Below, in pieces: positions 26,551 through 35,648 of a DNA stretch of 46,263 nt (the stretch's first letter is position 1; the number at the start of each line of letters is the position of its first letter). This DNA is from Lentisphaerae bacterium ADurb.Bin242 (GTDB lineage: Bacteria > Verrucomicrobiota > Lentisphaeria > Victivallales > UBA1829), in contig MWCA01000044.1 in NCBI GenBank assembly GCA_002069785.1, positions 1-46,263 of the forward strand, in the 5' to 3' direction. The notes under the pieces were generated by a model. It did no database searches, had not been told where the DNA came from, and saw nothing but the letters and a program-made list of their open reading frames with translations. The position numbers were made by a program, and so were the translations under genes.

Positions 26551-26585
26551 TTGTTCGATTTTGTCCGAAATTTGTTCGATTTTGT
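26551..26585 (+). promoter_or_regulatory. Perfect 14-bp direct repeats upstream of the SGNH/GntR-GH38 operon
   Basis: TTGTTCGATTTTGT occurs at 26551-26564 and 26572-26585, 21 bp apart (two helical turns), ending 12 bp before the -35 box. Same-face spacing suggests a protein-binding site. The GntR-type domain encoded in the same operon is the obvious candidate binder, by inference. Confidence 0.55.
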
Positions 26586-26597
26586 TCTTTTTCCATC

Positions 26598-26625
26598 TTG
26601 ACATTTCCCCGGAAAGAGATATAAT
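26598..26625 (+). promoter_or_regulatory. Consensus sigma70 promoter of the 26649-37432 operon
   Basis: Perfect TTGACA (26598-26603), 16 bp, perfect TATAAT (26620-26625). The leader is only about 17 nt and contains AAAGGAG. Confidence 0.75.
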
Positions 26626-26648
26626 TAAACAAAAGGAGATGGAACGCC

Positions 26649-27359
26649 ATGAAAAAAACAGATTGGATTTTCGCCGGTATGATGCTGTGTTCCGCCTGTG
26701 TGGCGGATACGGAAATCTTCAATTTCGGAACGCCGGGAATGCCGGTGACCAGTCTCAAAGACGAACGGCTGCAGAAGGCGCTGGACCAGAAACCCGATCT
26801 CACCGTTCTCCTGGTCGGCACCAACGACATGATCAATTCTGCTTCGCTGACGTCCCTTCCCGGATTTGAAGAAAACTACAACCGGGTGGTCCGGCGTCTG
26901 CTGGACTCGGGAAGCCGCGTGATCCCGGTGACGCTCCCGCCCTGCAATGAGGCGCTCCTGTTCAAACGCCATCAGCCGGAAAAGTTCGGGTCGATGAGCC
27001 CGAATGCCCGAATCGTCGAAGCGAATCGAATCATCCGGTCCGCCGCGGAGAAAAACAAGCTCCCGCTGGTGGACTTTTACGCCGAGGTCCGGAAACAGGG
27101 AACCGCCGGAAAAGACTCCCTGCTCCGCAATCCCGACAACCGCGGCGGAGTGGACGGCGTTCATCCGACTCCGACGGGATACCGCAGACTGGCGGAAATG
27201 GTCTTCCAAGCCATCCGGACAAACAAAATCAACGCCCGTCGGATCGTCTGTCTGGGGGACAGCATCACCTACGGAATCAGCGTCAACGGAGCCGGAACGG
27301 CCGAAGGGGACACCTACCCCGGACAGCTCCTTCTTCTTTTGAATGAATCACCGAAATAA
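26649..27359 (+). CDS. SGNH/GDSL-type hydrolase with circularly permuted catalytic blocks
   Basis: 236 residues; AAAGGAG lies 11 bp before the ATG. Residues 1-19 look like a signal peptide (ending CVA before DTE), so it should act outside the cytoplasm. All SGNH catalytic residues are present but in a new order: block II Gly27 (NFG), block III Asn59 (GTND, 57-60), block V Asp169/His172 (DGVH), and last block I with the nucleophile Ser205 (CLGDSITYG, 201-209). Normal proteins run I-II-III-V. The C-terminal tail TYPGQLLLLLNES is what usually follows block I, and the N-terminal EIFNFG is what usually comes next, so the chain is cut between them. Expected activity is esterase or deacetylase on a glycan. 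First gene of the operon, 14 bp before the GntR-GH38 gene. Confidence 0.85.
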   Translation: MKKTDWIFAGMMLCSACVADTEIFNFGTPGMPVTSLKDERLQKALDQKPDLTVLLVGTNDMINSASLTSLPGFEENYNRVVRRLLDSGSRVIPVTLPPCNEALLFKRHQPEKFGSMSPNARIVEANRIIRSAAEKNKLPLVDFYAEVRKQGTAGKDSLLRNPDNRGGVDGVHPTPTGYRRLAEMVFQAIRTNKINARRIVCLGDSITYGISVNGAGTAEGDTYPGQLLLLLNESPK

Positions 27360-27373
27360 GGAGTTTCAAAAAC

Positions 27374-30046
27374 ATGCTCAAAGGCTTGAATACGGAGCCG
27401 ACCAAGCGTCAGAAGGTCATCAATACGATCCGGGAAAACATCTGCTCGGGACAGCTTCCGCCGGGAAACCGCCTGGCGACCGTGCGCGAAATGTCGGATT
27501 ATTTTGAAATCAGCTCCTCCGTGGTGCACAGCGCCCTGAAGGAACTGGTCGACTACGGCATGATTGAATGCCGCGGCGCGGGAGGGTTTTACGTCCGCGA
27601 ACCACCGGACACCGTCTCTTCCCCCTCCCCTTCCCTCGCCGCTTCTCCGGAGGAAACCGCGAAGACCGCCGGACCGGACCGCCCCGGAAAAACGTATCTG
27701 TGCTGCGGGCATCACTCCGATCTGGTCTGGAAATATCCCCTCGCGGAATACGAGAAAATCCGGGAAAAACAATGGAACGACATCCGCCGTTTCCTGAAGG
27801 AACATCCCGATTTTCATGCGTTCGTGGAACAGAGCGAGGCGCTGCGCCCGTATCTGGTGAAACATCCGGACGCCCTGCCGGAATTCCAGGCGGCGGTCCG
27901 CGAAAAACGCCTGACCCTCATGGGCGGTTTCACGATTCCCGACCTGAACCTCTGTTCCGGGGAGCTTCTGGTGCGGAACCTTCAGGACGGACGGCGCTGG
28001 TACCGCGAAACCTTCGGCGCGGACGTGACGGTTGCCTGTATGGACGACGCCTTTGGCATGTGCGGACAGCTTCCCCAGATTCTGGTCAAGTCCGGCTATT
28101 CCTTCCTTCTGCCGGGACGCCGCCCGAACTTCCCGTCCACGCTCGACGGCAACCGTCCGTTCCTCTGGCGCGGGCCGGACGGCTCCGCCATTACGGTCAC
28201 CCCGCCGAACGCGTTTGTTTCGCACGTCGGCTATGTCATCAATCTCCCGGTTACGCAAACGGAATCCGAGCGCCTCCGTGAAAGTCTTCTGAATATTCGC
28301 GGCAGTTCCTTCCCGGGTGACATGTTCGTGCAGTATTTCACCGAAACGCATCCCCTTTCGGAAGAAATGTTCTGGCAGATCGAGGCGGTCAACCGGGCCG
28401 GTGGCAAGCGCAAAGTCACCTTCGGCTCCATTCTCGACTACTGCCTGAATCTGGAAACCTCCGGACTGCCGGAAGTCTCCGGCGAATTCAATCCGATTTT
28501 CACCGGATGCTATACCACACGGATTCGGGTGAAACAGAAAATGCGCAGGGGCGAAAACCTCCTCTTCGCCGCCGAAATGCTCGGCGCGGGAACCGGTTGT
28601 TCCGTCCGCCTGGAAGACGCCTGGACGAACCTCGAGCTTGCCGGTTTTCACGACTCCCTCTGCGGCTGTCATCACGACAATGTATATGAGGAAGTAACCG
28701 GGCTGATGGACCGCGCCGCCGGAAAAGCGGATGCGGAAATGGTCAAGGCGGGAAAAGCCCTCGGCCCGTTCACGGTGTTCAACCCGGATTCGAGCGGCGG
28801 CCTCTCCGTGGTCGAAACGCTTTACGATGAAAAACGGATTCCGGAAGGGGTTTGCGCGCAGAGGGACGGCAACCGGCTGGTGTTCACCGCCGAACTGCCC
28901 CCTTGCGGCGTCAAGGGGTTCAAAACAGGACCCGGAAAAATCGCCGCGCCCCGGTCGGAATCGAACCATTTTCGCACCGACTTCTATGAAGTCGATTTTT
29001 CCGGTTCGTTGCCGGTGATCCGTTCCCTGAACGGGGCGGATGCCTTCGCCCCGGAGGGCTTCGGCGAGATTCGGTTCCGCCGCGACATCGGAAGCATGTG
29101 GAGCGAAAAACCGGTCACGGAATGGTTCGGGAAGGAAAAAACGAGGGAGGAAGTCAAATCGGTCACTTCCGGCGATGTGTTCATTCAGGTCGTCACGGAA
29201 GGAAAAGTCCTTCCCTCCCCCGCGATCGACGGTGGAAACGGCGATTACTGGGAAGGGTTCGGAAATCTCTCCTTCCGCAAGGAATACCGCTTTTATCGTC
29301 ACCTGGATTATTTCACGCTGAAACTGCGTCTGGACTGGAAGGGCAACAATACGAAAATCGCCGTCCGTTTCCCGACGAACTGCGATCCTTTCAACGCGGC
29401 CGGGACGTACGACGTCCCCTTCGGCGCCGTCGAACGCAAACCGTACTCTGAAGTCCCGAAACCGTATGAATCGACCATGCTTCGCTTGAATCCGAACGAT
29501 TACGCGCATGCGGCCGGCGGGGAATGGCCCGCCCAGCACTGGGTGGACCTCTGCGACCACCGGGCCTGGTCCATGACCGCCGGAAAAATCGTCGCTTCGC
29601 TGCTCCGCAGCCCCACCCGGATCGAGGACGGACTGATGCTGCCGCAGCCCGGCGCCTGGGACAACGGAATCCGGGAATATGAGTTCGCATTTTGCGCACA
29701 CCGTCCCGGCGAACTGGAAAAAGCGGTCGCGCTGGGACGTTTCCTGAACCGGAAACCCGTAGTGCTTCATGGAAATGCTTCCGGAATCACGCCCGAACGG
29801 AGTTTCGTTTCGCTGGATTGCGGGAACATCGTGATTTCCAGCCTGCGAGCGTTCAAGGACGGCTGGATTCTCCGCTGTTACGAAACGCTCGGGCGCGGCT
29901 GCGACGCGAAGCTCTCCGTATCTCCGGCAAATGTTGAACTGCTGGAAACCGACCTCACCGAGCAGAACGGCCGTCCGCTCAGTCATACCAAGGTTCATTT
30001 CGAGCCTTTCGAAATCAAAACCTTCCAACTGATCCGGAAAGGATAA
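27374..30046 (+). CDS. GntR-family winged helix fused to GH38 alpha-mannosidase
   Basis: 890 residues, one uninterrupted frame, ATG after AAGGAG. Residues about 8-75 are a GntR winged helix (RQKVINTIRENI, LATVREMSDYFEIS then SSVVHSALKEL, wing GGFYV). Residues about 76-105 are a Ser/Pro/Ala-rich linker. From about 107 it is GH38: zinc ligands H114 and D116 (GHHSDLVW), nucleophile D225 (MDDAFG), LPQIL, the TGCYTTR region, and H426/D427 (GFHDSLCG); a C-terminal beta region follows to 890. The catalytic and metal residues look intact, so it may both bind DNA and cleave alpha-mannosides in the cytoplasm, or use the GH38 fold as a sensor. No ATG lies at the domain boundary that would suggest a separate enzyme. 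Confidence 0.85.
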   Translation: MLKGLNTEPTKRQKVINTIRENICSGQLPPGNRLATVREMSDYFEISSSVVHSALKELVDYGMIECRGAGGFYVREPPDTVSSPSPSLAASPEETAKTAGPDRPGKTYLCCGHHSDLVWKYPLAEYEKIREKQWNDIRRFLKEHPDFHAFVEQSEALRPYLVKHPDALPEFQAAVREKRLTLMGGFTIPDLNLCSGELLVRNLQDGRRWYRETFGADVTVACMDDAFGMCGQLPQILVKSGYSFLLPGRRPNFPSTLDGNRPFLWRGPDGSAITVTPPNAFVSHVGYVINLPVTQTESERLRESLLNIRGSSFPGDMFVQYFTETHPLSEEMFWQIEAVNRAGGKRKVTFGSILDYCLNLETSGLPEVSGEFNPIFTGCYTTRIRVKQKMRRGENLLFAAEMLGAGTGCSVRLEDAWTNLELAGFHDSLCGCHHDNVYEEVTGLMDRAAGKADAEMVKAGKALGPFTVFNPDSSGGLSVVETLYDEKRIPEGVCAQRDGNRLVFTAELPPCGVKGFKTGPGKIAAPRSESNHFRTDFYEVDFSGSLPVIRSLNGADAFAPEGFGEIRFRRDIGSMWSEKPVTEWFGKEKTREEVKSVTSGDVFIQVVTEGKVLPSPAIDGGNGDYWEGFGNLSFRKEYRFYRHLDYFTLKLRLDWKGNNTKIAVRFPTNCDPFNAAGTYDVPFGAVERKPYSEVPKPYESTMLRLNPNDYAHAAGGEWPAQHWVDLCDHRAWSMTAGKIVASLLRSPTRIEDGLMLPQPGAWDNGIREYEFAFCAHRPGELEKAVALGRFLNRKPVVLHGNASGITPERSFVSLDCGNIVISSLRAFKDGWILRCYETLGRGCDAKLSVSPANVELLETDLTEQNGRPLSHTKVHFEPFEIKTFQLIRKG

Positions 30047-30050
30047 TACT

Positions 30051-33000
30051 ATGAATTTTCCAAGACTCTTCAAACTGATTGCATTGCTGGGCGTTTTCGG
30101 TTCCGGCATTCAGGCCGGCGAACTGGAAAAAGCGGCGGACACTCTCCCGAAGATCGGTTTCTTTTCCAAGGAATTCCGTTACAGCGACGCCTGGCGCAAA
30201 TACGGACTCCATGACAAGCTCCTCGAAAACGGCTTTCTCGGAAACGCCATACCATCATTGAGCTGGATTTTCGGAAACGTCGGCGAAGACAAAATCTACG
30301 ATGAATTCAAAAAATATCATGCGATCGTCATCTCCCTGGACCGCGGCTACCTGACAAAGGATTACACCAAGACCACGCTGAACTACCGGAATGCGATCCG
30401 GCGTTATCTGGAACAGGGCGGCGGTGTCCTGCTGGTCCCGCAGAGCGGAGAATACAAGCAGGACCGCCGTCCGGAAATCTTCAACCTCATGTTCGAAGAA
30501 TACGGCGTCACCATGCTGCGGGAGGGAATTTATGATCCGAAACAGGAATATTCCTACGAGGGCCATCCCTTTCTTTCCACCGCAAAACAGACCGCACCGA
30601 GCTACCTGCGGTTCTTCCGGCTGTCCAACATCAAGCCTTCGCCGGTCACGGACGGCGTGAAGAATCTCTATATGCCGCTGTTCGGAGCCGGGGGCATGTG
30701 GGGCACGATGGCGCTGAAACTCGATTCCCATTGGGACGTGGTCGTCCGGGGGGACAAAACGGCCGCCAGTTACCGGTATTCGCCCGGGGGAACCAAAAAC
30801 GAATGGTTCCAGCTCCCCGGCTCCTACGCCTCGGAACCGCCGATCGCGGCCATCCGCCCGTACGGGAAGGGACGTCTCGCGGTAATCTCCTGCAATCTGA
30901 TGCACCTGACCATCAACGCCAAGGCGGTCGACTGGCCGGGCGTCTTCGAATTCCGGGGAGACGGGAAAACCGCCAGCGACGGACACCGGCTGCTGTTCAA
31001 CACCCTGCGCTGGCTCTCGGAAGGGGCTGCCGGCAATCCGGCGCTCGGCTCCTATGTGGAAAAGCCCGTCGAAGGGACTGCCCTGCCCCCGTCCGTCAAT
31101 TTCGACAGGCTTCGCTTCCCCGCGCCCGCCCGGACGCTCACTACCGGCATCATCGGAATCCGCAGCGCCCTTTCCGACGGGTCAGGAACGGTTCGTGAAT
31201 TTGCCGCCGCCGCGCGCCGCGCCGGTCTGGACTTCATTGCGTTCACAGAATCATTCGAAAAACTGACTCCTGAAAAATACGAACAGCTCAAACGCGAATG
31301 CAAAGAGGTCTCGGACGCTCAATTCTATGCCTGTCCCGGCATCGAGTTTCCGACCTCCACCGGCCTGCGCTGGGCTTTCTGGGGCGAAGCAGTCCGCTTC
31401 CCGGCAAAACATGTGTTGAGCCCGGACGGAAAAACCGTCCACTGGTGGGGCCAGTACGCGGCCGAATGCGACCGCCGCCCGTCCGCCCTGTTGAACTACG
31501 ACAGGCTTCATCAGCTCGGAGATCCCTGTAATCTCTGGTGGTATTTCCGGGTTCCGCTGCTGGTCTACCGCAATGGAAAACTCCAGGCGGACAATGTGGC
31601 GGAATACCTGTTCGCGCTGGACGACATCCGCGGGATCGGCGCCATGACATACGGCGGGATCGACACTCCCGAAAAGCTTTCGGAAGAAACCGTTTCGTCC
31701 GTCCGGAACGTGGTCTACGGGCCGCTGGAAAAGGCCCGGGACTGGCTGAACACCAAAAACACCTATGAAGCGAACAGCAGCTATGTCTCGCAGGGTCCCC
31801 GGATCCGCCTCTGGAACGGCATCAACTTCAACAACTCCATGCCCTTCGGAAAAGTCGCCGGAGCCCAGCGGGTGCGCTTGAAATTCGAGGTAGAGTCTCC
31901 CGACGGCATCGCGGAGGTCAAAGTCATCGACGCCACACGCGGACTCTTCCGCCGCTTCAACGGACAGTCGCAGAAAAATTTCTCCGCCGAATTCGAAGCC
32001 GTTCACGACCGCGTCCATCCGCTGGTCCTGGAAGTCACCGACAGCCGCGGGAAAAAAGCATGGTCGCAGGTGCTCCGCATCCAGAATCCGTTTTATGCGA
32101 TCACCCGCTGCACGGACAACCTGAACCTGCTCGGGTATTCCACGCTTTCGACCCACCCGGACCGCCATTCGACCGTCACGTTCCGCGATTTTGAAGATCC
32201 CGGCCTGCCGACCATGGAGCAGACCTCCATTGCGGGAGTGGACACCGCCGGCGCGTTTGTTTTCACGCCGGAGACCTCCATCAGCATCAGTCTCCAGGCA
32301 GACCGCGGCGAACAGTCGGGCGGCAGCAACCAACTGGACAACTGGAATGCGCAAATCGTCCGGTATCCCCTGATCTCCGACGGAATTTCCATCATCACCG
32401 CCGATTCGACCCGCCGGGTGGACACCCGTTCCCGGCACCACCTCGACAAGAGGGTTTCCTATTCCAACGGCCCGTTCTATTCGCTCGGAGAACCTCAGCC
32501 GATCGCGGACATTCATCAGACTTCGTACCTTCTCCGCAGCCGGATTCGCCCGGATTTGCGCCGGACCCGTCCGTGGCTGTGTGCCGACGACTACCGGGGC
32601 GGCGTAATGCTTCACGAAATCCAGCTCCGGTTCAAGGAAGACACCGTGCTGAAAGGCCCCCTCCCGATCCGGATCGCGTCCTTTTCTCCGGGAAGCTCCT
32701 GGTTCAATGCCTCGCGCGGCTATTGGACGCGTCTTGTGGCACAGGAACCCGGCGGAAAGCTCGTCGACCGGCCGGCACAGAAGTGTTCCGGAGAAATTGC
32801 GGACGGCGGATTCCTGACGGTGCTGAGCAAAGCGTCTCCCCGCCGGATCGTGCTGATCCCGTCCGCGGACAAGCTGTCGCTCCGCTATGAGATGACCGGT
32901 TCGGGAACTCTCAACTTCGGGCTCGGAAAAGAAGGCGACCGGATCGCCGGAGGAGAAACCGTCACTCTCCGTCTGGCATTCATTTCCCAGCTGGATTATT

Positions 33001-33551
33001 CCGGAGATGTCTCTTCCGTCAAGGATCTCCCCGAAGGCTTCGACATGAATGGAAAGCATTCCGCGCCCGGGGTGCGCGCCGCGGTCGGAAAGTTCCTTTC
33101 CTCCCGCCTCATCTCCACCTTTGAAGCGGACAATGGAGCCCTGGCGTTCACGACCCGCCCGCTGAAAACGGTCTGCGATCTGCCTTTCCGTGTGAACGGC
33201 CTCGAGGACAACGGCTGTGCCGCCTACTTCGAGAGGAACGGCTCCGCACGCTTCCTCTTCGCCCCGGTGCAGAACGGTTCGCTCTTCTTCCAGACCTCCA
33301 CCGAAAAGGGTGCGGATGTCTGGTGCGGGAACGTGTTCCTCGCTTCGGACAAAAACCTGAAACTGACCCTGACGGTGGACGGCCAGGCGCCCGGAAAACC
33401 GCCGAAACTGGAGATTCACAATCCGACAGAATCCGCAATCCGTGCGACCGTCTTCTCTCCGGCGTCCGCTCCTCTGTTCGGAGGAATGAAGTTCCAGGCC
33501 GATGTCCCCACCGGAAGCAGTATTCATAAAATTCTTGAACTGAAAAAATAA
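30051..33551 (+). CDS. Large secreted protein with GATase/ThuA-like and degenerate PHP-like regions
   Basis: 1166 residues. Signal peptide 1-22 (ending IQA), so periplasmic or exported. Residues about 30-340 have the strand-helix pattern and motifs (VLLVPQSG, KGRLAVISCN) of a GATase/ThuA-like fold. Residues about 363-600 resemble a PHP phosphoesterase: SALSDGSGTVREF and AGLDFIAFTES match its 'HS..SDG..s..e...A...gld.iaiTDH' core, but the HxH and final His metal ligands are replaced, so hydrolysis is unlikely. The remaining about 560 residues are beta-rich and unassigned. It starts 4 bp after the GntR-GH38 stop (AAAGGA overlapping the gene end), so it is tightly co-translated. A glycan-binding or structural role is a guess. 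Confidence 0.6.
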   Translation: MNFPRLFKLIALLGVFGSGIQAGELEKAADTLPKIGFFSKEFRYSDAWRKYGLHDKLLENGFLGNAIPSLSWIFGNVGEDKIYDEFKKYHAIVISLDRGYLTKDYTKTTLNYRNAIRRYLEQGGGVLLVPQSGEYKQDRRPEIFNLMFEEYGVTMLREGIYDPKQEYSYEGHPFLSTAKQTAPSYLRFFRLSNIKPSPVTDGVKNLYMPLFGAGGMWGTMALKLDSHWDVVVRGDKTAASYRYSPGGTKNEWFQLPGSYASEPPIAAIRPYGKGRLAVISCNLMHLTINAKAVDWPGVFEFRGDGKTASDGHRLLFNTLRWLSEGAAGNPALGSYVEKPVEGTALPPSVNFDRLRFPAPARTLTTGIIGIRSALSDGSGTVREFAAAARRAGLDFIAFTESFEKLTPEKYEQLKRECKEVSDAQFYACPGIEFPTSTGLRWAFWGEAVRFPAKHVLSPDGKTVHWWGQYAAECDRRPSALLNYDRLHQLGDPCNLWWYFRVPLLVYRNGKLQADNVAEYLFALDDIRGIGAMTYGGIDTPEKLSEETVSSVRNVVYGPLEKARDWLNTKNTYEANSSYVSQGPRIRLWNGINFNNSMPFGKVAGAQRVRLKFEVESPDGIAEVKVIDATRGLFRRFNGQSQKNFSAEFEAVHDRVHPLVLEVTDSRGKKAWSQVLRIQNPFYAITRCTDNLNLLGYSTLSTHPDRHSTVTFRDFEDPGLPTMEQTSIAGVDTAGAFVFTPETSISISLQADRGEQSGGSNQLDNWNAQIVRYPLISDGISIITADSTRRVDTRSRHHLDKRVSYSNGPFYSLGEPQPIADIHQTSYLLRSRIRPDLRRTRPWLCADDYRGGVMLHEIQLRFKEDTVLKGPLPIRIASFSPGSSWFNASRGYWTRLVAQEPGGKLVDRPAQKCSGEIADGGFLTVLSKASPRRIVLIPSADKLSLRYEMTGSGTLNFGLGKEGDRIAGGETVTLRLAFISQLDYSGDVSSVKDLPEGFDMNGKHSAPGVRAAVGKFLSSRLISTFEADNGALAFTTRPLKTVCDLPFRVNGLEDNGCAAYFERNGSARFLFAPVQNGSLFFQTSTEKGADVWCGNVFLASDKNLKLTLTVDGQAPGKPPKLEIHNPTESAIRATVFSPASAPLFGGMKFQADVPTGSSIHKILELKK

Positions 33552-33633
33552 CCGGAAGGAATTACACTGTGAAAAACCTGCGGACCATTCTGGAATTTCA
33601 ATATAAAACCCTCTTCATGAAAAGGATCGGAAA

Positions 33634-34338
33634 ATGAAAAGAACCCATTTCACATTGATAGAACTCCTCGTTGTAATCGCGATCATTGCGATCCTCGCGG
33701 GGATGCTTCTGCCCGCCCTGAATAAAGCCAAGGAGAAAGCCAATGCGATTCAATGCGTCGGCAACCTCAAACAGTATGCCCTTCTCTGCTCCCAGTATTC
33801 CATGGATTACAAGGAATGGATGATGAGCGCCGGCACCCGGAATACCCCCTCAACCGTCCGTTCGTGGATCCACATTTTCTACGATATCGGCTATCTGCAG
33901 GGAAATTCGGGAAAAATCAACGCGGACACCGCTCCACGCGGAATCTGGCAGTGCAATTCCGACAAACGGCGCAAGAACCTGAGCTATTACCTGAACCTCG
34001 GGATCACCTGGAGTGCCTCCTATAACGGAACTTCCGTAAATGGAGACAGCCTCGGCACCTGTTTCTACTACAAGCTGCAGGAAATCAAGCAGCCCTCGAA
34101 GGTAATGTACATCACCGACGGCTGGAACGGAACAGACTACTCTACTGGATCTTACTGGACTTACCGCAAATCCTATCGGGATCATGACGGTCTGGAACCG
34201 GATTTCCGCCACAACGGCTATGCCAACATGATGTTCGTCGACAGCCATGTTTCGCCCTATGCGGCAAGAGAAATCCCAGTCTGCACAAACATCCGTACCG
34301 ACGATTATTTCTGGAACGCGAAAGGAACCCCGAAATGA
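33634..34338 (+). CDS. Pseudopilin-like protein (prepilin N-terminal methylation domain, DUF1559-like)
   Basis: 234 residues, AAGGAT site before the ATG. A five-residue leader MKRTH is followed directly by [18 protein letters not shown] and [12 protein letters not shown]. The residue before the cleavage site is His, not the usual Gly, which is unusual for prepilin peptidase. The C-terminal part has [15 protein letters not shown], the H-x9-D segment with DS in place of DG. It overlaps the FAD oxidoreductase gene by four bases (ATGA), so the two are translationally coupled. Function unknown; membrane-associated. Confidence 0.85.
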   Translation: MKRTHFTLIELLVVIAIIAILAGMLLPALNKAKEKANAIQCVGNLKQYALLCSQYSMDYKEWMMSAGTRNTPSTVRSWIHIFYDIGYLQGNSGKINADTAPRGIWQCNSDKRRKNLSYYLNLGITWSASYNGTSVNGDSLGTCFYYKLQEIKQPSKVMYITDGWNGTDYSTGSYWTYRKSYRDHDGLEPDFRHNGYANMMFVDSHVSPYAAREIPVCTNIRTDDYFWNAKGTPK

Positions 34339-35648
34339 GTGAAACCATCCCCTTCCCGGTCTCTTCCGTTCCGCTTGCGGGAGAGTATGACGCCTTTCTT
34401 TGCGGATGCGGGCTGAGTTCCGCCGCGGCGGCCTGGAATATGGCGGAACGCGGGCTCAAAGTCGGAATCGCCGAATACTTCGGCAAGCCCGGAGGAGTCC
34501 CCGTTACAGGAATCCTCGGAATCGTTTCCGGCTGGCGGCTGGAAAACGAAATCGTCGTGGACGGCGTCTTTCTCCGCGAACTGAAAACGCGCACCGAAAA
34601 AAAAGGCGGCTATTCTTCAAGGCACGACTGGGGCGGACGTTTCCAGCCCGAAGTCCTCGGTCTTGTCCTGCTGGAAATGTTCCGCGAACGGAAGATCGAC
34701 CTGATGCTTTATACGCAGCTTGTCGCGGCCCGGACGGAAGAAGGTCTCATCCGGGAAGTTTTCACCGCCTCGAAACAGGGGTTGGAAGCCTGGCGCGCAA
34801 AACTCTTTGTCGACGGCACCGGCGACGGCGATCTCGCGGCCATGGCGGGCTGTCCGTTCGAATACGGGCGCACTTCCGACGGCAAGGTGCAATCCTCGTC
34901 CCTTACCTTCAAGATCGGCGGAATCGACCTTTCCCGCATTCCGGAAAATATGAGGGATGCCACGAAAATCTGGAACACGGAACCGCACAACGTCCCGACC
35001 AACCACACCGTCATCACCTGTCTTCCGAACACGAACGGCGAGGCCGCCGTCAACATGACCCACATTCTGGATTGCGACCCGATGACACACGAAGGACAGC
35101 TCCGCATCCGTTATGAGGGCACCCTTCAGGCGTATGAAATCGTGGAGTTTTTCCGCCGCCGCATGCCCGGATTCGAAAAAGCCTATGTGTCCGAAACCGC
35201 CCAACAGCCCGGCGTGCGGGAAACCCGCCGCATCCTCGGCGATTACGTGCTCACGGCGGAGGACGTCATCGAAGGCCGCGACTTCGAAGACGAGATCGCG
35301 CGCGGCTGCTGGGGAATCGACATCCATGACCCGGTGACGATGCACGGCGTCACGCCCATGCCTCACTTCAACCTGAGCCGTTCCTACGGAATTCCCTACC
35401 GCTGCATCACCCCGCGCGGGATCCGGAATCTCTATATCGCCGGACGCCCCATCTCCGCCACGCACGAGGCGTTTTCCTCTTCCCGGATCAACGGAAGCTG
35501 CATCGCCCTCGGCGAAGCCATCGGCGCCGCCGCGCCCCAGGCGATCGCGGCGGGAGACACCCGTAAGATCGATGTGGCACAATTGCAGGCAAAACTGATT
35601 GAACAAGGCGCCATTATAAATTATACTCTCCTGGTGAAAACAAAATGA
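34335..35648 (+). CDS. FAD-dependent oxidoreductase
   Basis: 437 residues. The N-terminal dinucleotide-binding motif ([21 protein letters not shown], residues about 23-43) is a variant GxGxxS of the usual GxGxx[15 protein letters not shown] (about 158-170) and, near the C-terminus, [20 protein letters not shown] with [11 protein letters not shown] fit the FAD_oxidored family, often found in polysaccharide loci of Lentisphaerae and Planctomycetes. No signal peptide; cytoplasmic. A sugar or sugar-acid oxidation is plausible, substrate unknown. It overlaps neighbours at both ends by ATGA. Confidence 0.85.
   Translation: MSETIPFPVSSVPLAGEYDAFLCGCGLSSAAAAWNMAERGLKVGIAEYFGKPGGVPVTGILGIVSGWRLENEIVVDGVFLRELKTRTEKKGGYSSRHDWGGRFQPEVLGLVLLEMFRERKIDLMLYTQLVAARTEEGLIREVFTASKQGLEAWRAKLFVDGTGDGDLAAMAGCPFEYGRTSDGKVQSSSLTFKIGGIDLSRIPENMRDATKIWNTEPHNVPTNHTVITCLPNTNGEAAVNMTHILDCDPMTHEGQLRIRYEGTLQAYEIVEFFRRRMPGFEKAYVSETAQQPGVRETRRILGDYVLTAEDVIEGRDFEDEIARGCWGIDIHDPVTMHGVTPMPHFNLSRSYGIPYRCITPRGIRNLYIAGRPISATHEAFSSSRINGSCIALGEAIGAAAPQAIAAGDTRKIDVAQLQAKLIEQGAIINYTLLVKTK

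Noticed and set aside
27314..30109. Minus-strand 931-codon open frame opposite the GntR-GH38 gene
   Set aside because: Low-complexity composition and no domain; the plus strand has intact GntR and GH38 motifs. It is a high-GC shadow.
31251..33527. Minus-strand 758-codon open frame
   Set aside because: Shadow of the secreted 1166-residue protein; composition typical of the antisense frame.
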